This document shows positions 57,861-64,000 of a DNA stretch of 64,000 bases, in pieces; position 1 is the first letter of the stretch, and each line of letters starts with the position of its first letter. The stretch is from contig LXYP01000006.1 of assembly GCA_001650955.1 (NCBI GenBank), positions 1 through 64,000 on the forward strand. Direction: 5' to 3'. The notes under the pieces were generated by a model that ran no database searches, was not told the DNA's origin, and saw only the letters and a list, made by a program, of their open reading frames with translations. The position numbers were made by a program, and so were the translations under genes. This DNA is from Sphingomonadales bacterium EhC05 (GTDB lineage Bacteria; Pseudomonadota; Alphaproteobacteria; Sphingomonadales; Sphingomonadaceae).

Positions 57861-58633
57861 TAATACCATCCTTTTCTGATATCATCGTCCTTGGGAACTT
57901 CGGGTGCCGGAAACGCCTTCTTGCTGTGAGTCAGGCCCAGCTCGATCAACGTTTCAAGGAATTTATAGGCGACCTGCCCGGGGTTGAGCACAGGAATGGG
58001 CAGATTGGCATCGAGATATTGCGCCGACTGATGCATGGTGGTCGATCCCAAGACGATGACATCCGCGTCATCTTCTTCCATGGCGAGCGTCGCTTCTGCC
58101 TTCAGCTTCTCGAATATCACTTCCTCTTTGCCCGCCAGCAATTCGGTGACATCGGGTCGCGTGTCAATCGACCGCAGCGACGCAACACGCTCCCACCAGC
58201 CATATTCGGTGAGGGTTTTTTCATAGAGCGGGAACCATTCGGGCCACATCGTCAACACGGTGAATTTCTTGCCCAGCATCATCGCGGCGGCAAAGGCCGC
58301 TTCGCCAGGCCCGACAACCGGAATATTCAATCTGGAGCGAAGGGCGCGCATGCCGCTGTCGCTGACCGTATCAATCAACACGCCAGCATAGCCTTCGTCT
58401 TCCGCTTTGATTCCGGCCTGAAACACCGTCCAGTCCATCAGCAATGTATCATGATAGCTGTCGCCCAGGGCTGCGCCCCATGGAACTGCAACAAATTCCG
58501 GTTTAAATCCGGGACGGACAAAATCACTTGGCAATTGCTCCGCGCGGGACGCCACACCAGCTTCGTCCATCGGAATCGGGACGATGACTTTTATCCGTTT
58601 TTCGCTTGGCTTCTGCTCGAGCATGATGACCAT
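57860..58633 (-). CDS. Asp/Glu-hydantoin racemase-fold protein lacking catalytic cysteines
   Basis: 257 residues starting at the ATG at 58633 (GGGAG 5 nt upstream). Two-domain racemase-like pattern: KVIVPIPMDEAG, LIDTVSDSGMRALRSRLNIPVVGPGEAAF, FTVLTMWPEWFPLYEK, DVIVLGSTTMHQSAQYLD. In hydantoin racemases the two acid/base cysteines sit in I-x-C-F-x-D-P-G and L-G-C-A-G-M; here the matching residues are T89 and S197. Cys-based racemisation is therefore unlikely. First gene of the operon, divergent from gntR, with the operator between. Confidence 0.8.
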   Translation of the reverse strand: MVIMLEQKPSEKRIKVIVPIPMDEAGVASRAEQLPSDFVRPGFKPEFVAVPWGAALGDSYHDTLLMDWTVFQAGIKAEDEGYAGVLIDTVSDSGMRALRSRLNIPVVGPGEAAFAAAMMLGKKFTVLTMWPEWFPLYEKTLTEYGWWERVASLRSIDTRPDVTELLAGKEEVIFEKLKAEATLAMEEDDADVIVLGSTTMHQSAQYLDANLPIPVLNPGQVAYKFLETLIELGLTHSKKAFPAPEVPKDDDIRKGWY

Positions 58634-58654
58634 AAAACTCCCTGCTCACTTCCT

Positions 58655-58666
58655 ATTGTATACAAT
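58655..58666. promoter_or_regulatory. GntR operator, site 1 (palindrome)
   Basis: Perfect 12-bp palindrome ATTGTATACAAT between the divergent racemase-like and gntR genes. The same 14 bp (plus TA) recurs at 60628. On the minus strand it overlaps the spacer and -10 region behind TTGACC, fitting repression of the racemase-led operon. The TTGTATACAA core is typical of FadR/FCD-type GntR operators. Confidence 0.8.
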
Positions 58667-58739
58667 TACCAAAGGTCAAGCAGAAACTGGTTTTGCCAGA
58701 GAGCTTGCGAGCGGGAGGATATTGGGCCAAAGGCGGCAT

Positions 58740-59393
58740 ATGAGCCGCGCATCCGAAACCGCCTATGAGAAAATCCGGAACTTCATCCTGCAGGGAGAAG
58801 CCCAACCGGGCATGCAATTAACCGAGGAAAAGCTATCGGACATCGCAGGCGTGTCGCGGACACCGGTGCGCGATGCGGTTCAACGTCTTGAAAATGAACT
58901 TCTATTGGTCCGCAGCGCGTCGAAACGACTGTCGGTGGCCAATTGGTCAGACGGCGAGATTGACGAGATGTTCACCCTACGCGCCATGCTCGAGCGCCAC
59001 GCAGCAGAGCGCGCCGCCAAGCGGATGGATGCCGACAGTTTGGATCAATTGCGCGAAATCAACGGCGTGCTCAAATCGGCAGTCAATCGAAGCGAGCCCG
59101 ATATTGGTGCTTTTCTCAACGCGAATCGCCAGTTTCACGACCTGATCCTCAATTGCGCGCAATCGCCACGCCTGAGCAAATTATTGCCGGCGCTGGTGGA
59201 ACAGCCGGTCGTGCGCCGCACCGCCCATCAATATTCCGTCAAGGATCTGGCCCAGTCGGGCAAAGATCATGATGAGCTGATTGCCGCATTTGCGGCACAG
59301 GATGAGAACTGGGCGGGGGCAATCATGACGAGCCACATCAGGCGCGCTTTCCACACGTTTAGCGAGACCACGAATAACGGGGGAAAACGCTAG
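58740..59393 (+). CDS. GntR-family regulator (FCD domain)
   Basis: 217 residues from the ATG at 58740; the frame opens much earlier but across the divergent promoter. N-terminal winged HTH (about 5-70): AYEKIRNFILQGEAQPGMQL, LSDIAGVSRTPVRDAVQRLE. C-terminal FCD ligand domain (about 75-205) with candidate metal ligands N129/H133 (NRQFH), H177 (KDHDEL) and H199 (SHIRRAF). It probably represses the divergent operon and the caiB/lyase genes until a pathway acid binds. Convergent with caiB, 3 bp apart. Confidence 0.92.
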   Translation: MSRASETAYEKIRNFILQGEAQPGMQLTEEKLSDIAGVSRTPVRDAVQRLENELLLVRSASKRLSVANWSDGEIDEMFTLRAMLERHAAERAAKRMDADSLDQLREINGVLKSAVNRSEPDIGAFLNANRQFHDLILNCAQSPRLSKLLPALVEQPVVRRTAHQYSVKDLAQSGKDHDELIAAFAAQDENWAGAIMTSHIRRAFHTFSETTNNGGKR

Positions 59394-59396
59394 AGT

Positions 59397-60578
59397 TCAG
59401 ATGATACCGCGATCCTGCAGATCGGCCATTGTTGCACTGTCCATGCCAAGCATTTCGCCATAGACAAGCTCATTATGGGCCCCCAGCTCAGGGCCGACAC
59501 TGTCAATATGACCTGGCGTTTTGGACAGCTTGGGCGCGACATTTTGCATCATGAAATTCTCATGTTGCGGATGGTCCAGTTCAACCAGCGCTTCGCGCGC
59601 CTTGAAATGCGGATCCTCGACCATTTCCGGAGCACGGTAAACATTGCCGGCTGGCACGCCATGGTCTTCGCACATGTCGAGCAGCTGCTGGCTGGCGTAA
59701 TTTTTTGTCCATTCGGCGATCAGATCGTCGAGTTGCTTCTGATGTTCACCGCGCGCGACATGGGTTGCATAGCGAGGGTCTTCACCCAGTTCGGGCCGCC
59801 CCATCATTGCCGACATGCGTTTCCAGACACTGTCCTGATTGCCGCCGATCAACACGCTGCCATCGCTGGTTGGATAGACGTTGGATGGCGCGATTTTCGG
59901 GAGGATAGAGCCGGTGCGCTCTCGGATATGACCCGCCACGGTATATTCCGCGACGGTCGATTCCATATTGGCCAAAACTGCCTCGTAAATTGCCGAATCG
60001 ACGACCTGACCTTCCCCGGTCATGTGACGATGCTGGAGCGCCATCAAGCCCCCCAGGCAGGCATAGGTTGCGGCAAGTGAATCACCAATTGACAGGCCTG
60101 CGCGGCTCGGCGGTCGATCGGGCTCACCCATGATATAGCGCATACCTCCCATCGCTTCGCCAATCCCGCCATAGCCCGCGCGGTTCGCATAGGGACCGGT
60201 CTGGCCATAGCCCGACACGCGAATCATGATCAGGCCCTTGTTGATCGCGCTGAGATTCTCATAATCGAGGCCCCATTTTTCGAGCGTTCCGGGGCGGAAA
60301 TTTTCCAGCAGAAAGTCCGACTTTTCAACGAGGCGACGGACGATATCCTGCCCTTCTTTCTCGCGTAAATTGAGCGTGATCGATTTCTTGTTGCGGCCAA
60401 CAACCGAGAACCACAACGGGATCCCCTGACCCCAGCTGCGCATCGCATCGCCAACTTTCGGCGGCTCGATCTTGATCACTTCTGCACCATGATCTCCCAT
60501 CAGCTGACCACAGAAAGGCCCTGCAATAAGCTGGCCCATTTCGATTAACCGCAGTCCGGACAATGCGCCTTGCGCCAT
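59397..60578 (-). CDS. Class III (CaiB/BaiF) CoA-transferase
   Basis: 393 residues from the ATG at 60578 (GGGAG 9 nt upstream). Family features: LRLIEMGQLIAGPFCGQLMGDHGAEVIKIE, RNKKSITLNL, VSGYGQTGPY and the likely catalytic Asp in LSIGDSLAATYACLG. It moves CoA from an acyl-CoA donor to a carboxylic acid, activating a pathway intermediate for the acyl-CoA dehydrogenase and lyase. The promoter region is shared with the lyase gene and holds operator site 2. Confidence 0.92.
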   Translation of the reverse strand: MAQGALSGLRLIEMGQLIAGPFCGQLMGDHGAEVIKIEPPKVGDAMRSWGQGIPLWFSVVGRNKKSITLNLREKEGQDIVRRLVEKSDFLLENFRPGTLEKWGLDYENLSAINKGLIMIRVSGYGQTGPYANRAGYGGIGEAMGGMRYIMGEPDRPPSRAGLSIGDSLAATYACLGGLMALQHRHMTGEGQVVDSAIYEAVLANMESTVAEYTVAGHIRERTGSILPKIAPSNVYPTSDGSVLIGGNQDSVWKRMSAMMGRPELGEDPRYATHVARGEHQKQLDDLIAEWTKNYASQQLLDMCEDHGVPAGNVYRAPEMVEDPHFKAREALVELDHPQHENFMMQNVAPKLSKTPGHIDSVGPELGAHNELVYGEMLGMDSATMADLQDRGII

Positions 60579-60627
60579 TATGAAAACTCCCACATCATGT
60601 GAATGCGCTATACAAAGCCGAAACGAG

Positions 60628-60639
60628 ATTGTATACAAT
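60628..60639. promoter_or_regulatory. GntR operator, site 2 (palindrome)
   Basis: ATTGTATACAAT, identical to site 1 and again followed by TA, only 4 bp before the lyase ATG and upstream of caiB on the other strand. A partial copy, TATACAA (60609-60615), lies 23 bp away, about two helical turns. Confidence 0.8.
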
Positions 60640-60643
60640 TATC

Positions 60644-61564
60644 ATGAACCAAAAAAGTCATACTGCTGTGGAAATATTGGAAGTCGGTCCTCGCGACGGC
60701 TTGCAAAATGAGTCCGAGATCATCTCAACGGTTGATAAACTGGGCTTGATCGAGCGGATGCTGGACGTCGGTGCCCGGCGAATAGAAGTGGCAAGCTTTG
60801 TCCATCCCGATCGAGTCCCGCAAATGGCAGATGCCGAAGCGGTGATTTCCGGCCTGCCCGATCGGGATGACGTTTCCTATATCGGGCTCTGCCTCAACAA
60901 ACGCGGCGTATTGCGCGGTCTGGCGACGCGCGAAGGCAATAAGCGCGGAATTGATGAAGCCGGTTGTGTGGTCGTTGCCAGCGATACATTTGGCCAGAAA
61001 AACCAGGGCCAGATCATTGAGCAGGGGATTAAAGAGAATCGCGAGATGATTCGCTTTGCCAAGGCTGAAGGATTGAAGGCGCAGGTGACAATTTCGGCAG
61101 CCTTTGGCTGTCCGTTCGAGGGCGCAGTGAAGCCCGAAACCGTCCTGCACATTGCCGAAGAAATGGCTGCGGAAGACCCGCTGGAAATTGCGCTGGCGGA
61201 CACGATCGGGGTTGGCGTTCCGGCACAAGTGACCGATCTTTTCGGCCGCCTGCGCGAATTGCTGCCCGATCATATCCGCATGCGCGCACATTTTCATGAC
61301 ACCCGCAATACCGGGATTGCCAATGCCTGGGCGGCGGTTGAAGCGGGCGTTGACACGCTCGATTCGAGCCTCGGTGGCCTGGGTGGCTGTCCATTCGCGC
61401 CAAATGCGACGGGCAATATCGCAACCGAAGATTTGATCAATTTGCTCAACCGTTCTGGCGTCAGCCATGACCTCGATCTGACCAAGGCGATATCCACCAA
61501 CCAATGGTTTGAAAACATATTGGGAAGACCTCTGCCTTCCCTTGTGGCGAGAGCCGAGGCCTGA
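60644..61564 (+). CDS. Hydroxymethylglutaryl-CoA lyase family enzyme
   Basis: 306 residues from the ATG at 60644; a GTG at 60599 would place the operator inside the gene. TIM-barrel aldolase: metal/catalytic VGPRDGLQNE (R17, D18), later AHFHDTRNTG with the metal His pair, and the flexible-loop Cys in GLGGCPFAPNATGN. It cleaves a 3-hydroxy-3-methylacyl-CoA-type substrate to two smaller units, usually acetyl-CoA plus a ketone or keto acid. No clear ribosome site is visible before this ATG. Context suggests it ends the CoA-dependent branch of the pathway. Confidence 0.9.
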   Translation: MNQKSHTAVEILEVGPRDGLQNESEIISTVDKLGLIERMLDVGARRIEVASFVHPDRVPQMADAEAVISGLPDRDDVSYIGLCLNKRGVLRGLATREGNKRGIDEAGCVVVASDTFGQKNQGQIIEQGIKENREMIRFAKAEGLKAQVTISAAFGCPFEGAVKPETVLHIAEEMAAEDPLEIALADTIGVGVPAQVTDLFGRLRELLPDHIRMRAHFHDTRNTGIANAWAAVEAGVDTLDSSLGGLGGCPFAPNATGNIATEDLINLLNRSGVSHDLDLTKAISTNQWFENILGRPLPSLVARAEA

Positions 61565-61594
61565 ATGCATCATCAAATAGAAAGAGAATAATCT

Positions 61595-63664
61595 ATGGGT
61601 TACCGATTGGGCGTCGATGTCGGCGGGACATTTACCGATTTATTGCTAATTGATGAGACTTCCGGACAGACGTTCCGCGACAAAGTCCCTTCAACGCCCA
61701 ATGATCCATCGCAGGCGGTGATAAACGGCGCGCGCGGATTGTGTGAACGGCAAGCCATCACATCCAGCGAGATCGACCTTTTTCTGCACGGGACAACCGT
61801 TGCCACCAATGCAGTTCTCGAGAAGAAAATTGCCCGAGTCGGTCTGGTCGTCACCGAAGGCCATCGCCACATCATGCAAATCGCGCGCAGCCTCGTGCCA
61901 GGCGGTCTCGCCGCCTGGATCATTTGGCCCAAGCCCGAACCGATGGCGCCGCTGGAATGTACGATCGAAGCACCGGAGCGCATGGATGCCAAGGGCGAAA
62001 CCGTGCGCGAACTCGACAAAGATGTGATGCGCGCGCGGCTCGAGAAGCTCAAGTCCGAAGAGAATATCGAAGCGCTCACCATCTGTCTGATGAACAGCTA
62101 TGTCAGTGGCGCGCATGAACAGGCGGTGGCGGAAATCTGTGCCGAAGTTTTCCCGGACATTCCGGTCAGCATGTCATCCGACATTTTGCCCGAGATGCAG
62201 GAATATGAGCGTGCGCTGACCACCGTCGCCAACAGTGCGGTGCGGCCGACCGTCGCCCGCTATATTGGCAATCTCGAACGCGAACTTGTCGATTGGGGCA
62301 CCACGGCCAAGCTCAATCTGCTGCGCTCGGACGGCGGCCTGATGTCGGCAGAAAAAAGCTCCAATGCACCAGTGAACTTGCTGATGTCCGGTCCGGCAGG
62401 CGGCGTCGCTGGCGCGGTCTGGGTGGCAAAAAATGCCGGAATCGGCAATGTCCTGACGCTCGACATGGGCGGCACATCGACCGATGTCGCGCTGATCGAA
62501 AATGGTTCAGCCCGGTTGCAACGCGAAACCTCGGTCGGCGATCTCAATGTCCGCGCCTCTTCGATTGATGTCAAAACCGTCGGCGCTGGCGGTGGTTCGA
62601 TCGCCTTCGTGCCCGAGCTGACCAAGGCGCTCCGCGTCGGCCCGGAAAGTGCAGGCGCGGTCCCCGGTCCGGTTGCCTATGACAAGGGCGGCGAGTTGCC
62701 GACGGTCACCGATGCCAATGTCGTGCTCGGCTATCTGCCGGAATCGCTGCTCGGCGGCAGCTTCAAACTGGATCGTGAAGGCGCACAGAAAGCGGTGCAG
62801 ACGATCGCCGATGCGCTCGGCATTGGCTTGATGGAAGCCGCTGCGGGCATCGTCGACATTGTGAACGAGAATATGTTCGGCGCATTGCGTCTGGTGTCGG
62901 TTCAGCAAGGCTATGATCCGCGCGACTTTGCCCTGATGGGCTTCGGCGGCGCCGGTCCGCTCCATGCCAATGCGATGGGCAAGCTGATGAACAGCTGGCC
63001 GGTGATCATCCCGCCCTCACCTGGCGTCTTATGCGCTTATGGCGATGCCACCACCCGCCAGCGTGTCGAGACGCAGCGCAGTTTCAATGAACAGGTCCAG
63101 AATACCAACGATGCCGATCTCAGCGTCTATCTCGACAGTCTCGGGGCACAGGTCAAAGCCGAACTGGAGGCGGAAGGCGTCGAACCGGAGGCAATCGAAC
63201 TGCTTTATGATGTCGACATGCGCTATGCCGGCCAGGCATTTGAAATTCCGCTGTCGGTGACGCCCGATAGCCTGTCGATCGCGAATATCATATCGCGCTT
63301 CGACACCGAACATGAGCGGCTGTTCACCTTCAATCTCGATGAAACGCCGCATGAAATTGTCAACGTTCGGGCCGTCGCGCTGGGCAAGGCATCCGACGTC
63401 GCACCGCCGCAACTGGCCAAAGGCGATGGCGATCCCGGACAGGCGAAACTGCGGGACCACCAATTGTTCATGGATGGCAAAATCCAGGATGCGGTGATCT
63501 ACGAACGCGCGAAACTCGACGCCGGTGACATCGTCCCCGGTCCGGCCATCGTCACGGAAATGGATAGCACCACGCTCGTCCATAGCGGCTGCGAAGCGCT
63601 AGTCGATGACAATGGCAATCTGATGATCAACCGCGCTGCCAGCAACCCAGAGGGAGCAAATTAA
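61595..63664 (+). CDS. Hydantoinase/oxoprolinase subunit A (HyuA)
   Basis: 689 residues. N-terminal ASKHA-type ATPase motif GVDVGGTFTDLLL, then GTTVATNAVLEKK, and the second nucleotide motif LDMGGTSTDVALI in the middle, with GGGSIAFV and the GFGGAGPLHA box further on. HyuA activates an amide, lactam or imide carbonyl with ATP together with HyuB; relatives include N-methylhydantoinase, 5-oxoprolinase, caprolactamase and acetone carboxylase. The stop overlaps the hyuB start (TAATG). Which substrate is used cannot be read from sequence. Confidence 0.93.
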   Translation: MGYRLGVDVGGTFTDLLLIDETSGQTFRDKVPSTPNDPSQAVINGARGLCERQAITSSEIDLFLHGTTVATNAVLEKKIARVGLVVTEGHRHIMQIARSLVPGGLAAWIIWPKPEPMAPLECTIEAPERMDAKGETVRELDKDVMRARLEKLKSEENIEALTICLMNSYVSGAHEQAVAEICAEVFPDIPVSMSSDILPEMQEYERALTTVANSAVRPTVARYIGNLERELVDWGTTAKLNLLRSDGGLMSAEKSSNAPVNLLMSGPAGGVAGAVWVAKNAGIGNVLTLDMGGTSTDVALIENGSARLQRETSVGDLNVRASSIDVKTVGAGGGSIAFVPELTKALRVGPESAGAVPGPVAYDKGGELPTVTDANVVLGYLPESLLGGSFKLDREGAQKAVQTIADALGIGLMEAAAGIVDIVNENMFGALRLVSVQQGYDPRDFALMGFGGAGPLHANAMGKLMNSWPVIIPPSPGVLCAYGDATTRQRVETQRSFNEQVQNTNDADLSVYLDSLGAQVKAELEAEGVEPEAIELLYDVDMRYAGQAFEIPLSVTPDSLSIANIISRFDTEHERLFTFNLDETPHEIVNVRAVALGKASDVAPPQLAKGDGDPGQAKLRDHQLFMDGKIQDAVIYERAKLDAGDIVPGPAIVTEMDSTTLVHSGCEALVDDNGNLMINRAASNPEGAN

Positions 63665-64000
63665 TGCCCGCACAGATAATCGAAACCAACAGCGCGCCCT
63701 TCAACCAAATTGATGTTGACCCGGTCACGCTCGACATCATGGAAAATGCGCTGCGCAATGCCCGGATCGAAATGGACGCCACTCTGGTTCGCACCGCCAT
63801 GTCCCCGGGCATCCGCGAACAGGGCGATGCTTTTCCGCTGATCGCCGATCGCGAAGGCAAGATGGTCGTCGGCCAGTTTGGCAGCTTCATCGACGGCTTC
63901 CTGCGCAGCTATCCCGGGACGATTGAAGAAGGCGACATGATCTTCCTCAGCGATCCCTATAGCTGCGATGGCGCCGTCAGCCACAATAATGACTGGCTGG
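63664..64000 (+). CDS. Hydantoinase subunit B (HyuB), 5' part
   Basis: The first 112 codons are inside the window; the gene runs off the end. The visible N-terminus has DVDPVTLDIMENALRNARIE, RTAMSPGIREQGDAFPLIAD and GKMVVGQFGSFIDGFL, diagnostic of the HyuB/N-methylhydantoinase B family, then FLSDPYSCDGAVSHNND. It forms a complex with HyuA and contributes the metal-dependent hydrolytic or carboxylating site. It is translationally coupled to hyuA. Confidence 0.93.
   Translation, partial: MPAQIIETNSAPFNQIDVDPVTLDIMENALRNARIEMDATLVRTAMSPGIREQGDAFPLIADREGKMVVGQFGSFIDGFLRSYPGTIEEGDMIFLSDPYSCDGAVSHNNDWL

Overview
The window reads as one chromosomal stretch of an alphaproteobacterium, most likely a sphingomonad (Sphingomonadales; Sphingorhabdus/Parasphingorhabdus-like). 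This rests on a large TonB-dependent receptor with an SDR-rich catabolic locus, the hisC-prephenate dehydrogenase / metX-metW arrangement, the rpmI-rplT-pheS-pheT order, a DUF1134 (EipA-type) envelope protein and the overall codon style. The genus is an inference.

Positions 1-3971 are the tRNA-proximal end of an integrative element inserted at the 3' end of a tRNA-Ser(GCT) gene (3972-4064). From the tRNA inward, all on the minus strand, it carries a P4-type tyrosine integrase, an unknown HTH-like protein, an AlpA-type regulator, a winged-helix protein, a PC4-like ssDNA-binding protein and a protein with the three motifs of rolling-circle (HUH) replication initiators. The distal end and the second att copy lie outside the window.

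Positions 4300-35975 are mostly housekeeping: EipA-like protein, ribE-ribD, a TonB-like protein, gltX-nadE, a LytTR membrane regulator divergent from a DUF2306 protein, prs, a DsbB-like protein, hisN with an AraC-type regulator, rpmI-rplT-(terminator)-pheS-pheT, an aldose epimerase, prfC, a glycine-zipper envelope protein, an atypical SDR, an NRDE protein, metX-GNAT-metW divergent from hisC-prephenate dehydrogenase, ftsE-ftsX-ydcF-plsC, a zinc-ribbon membrane protein and tRNA-Leu(GAG).

Positions 35999-43868 form a galactoside-use locus: galK, galT and a sodium/sugar symporter on the minus strand, divergent from alpha-galactosidase (GH36) and beta-galactosidase (GH42). galT is intact in frame apart from two in-frame TAG codons, one replacing the active-site Gln of HPHGQ and one replacing a conserved Trp. 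A GT4 glycosyltransferase and an RND efflux operon (permease, adaptor, outer-membrane factor) follow.

Positions 51232-64000 form the most interesting region, an apparently complete but unassigned catabolic regulon. A seven-gene minus-strand operon encodes a racemase-fold protein lacking both catalytic cysteines, two tandem NTF2-like proteins, a TonB-dependent receptor, an isochorismatase-type hydrolase, an MFS carrier and an acyl-CoA dehydrogenase. It diverges from a GntR/FCD regulator. Next come a class III CoA-transferase and, divergent from it, an HMG-CoA-lyase-family enzyme, HyuA and HyuB (cut by the window end). Both divergent promoters carry the same perfect palindrome, ATTGTATACAAT, the probable GntR operator. 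The gene set suggests uptake of a compound with an amide, lactam or imide bond, ATP-dependent hydrolysis, CoA activation, dehydrogenation and retro-aldol cleavage. The substrate is unknown.
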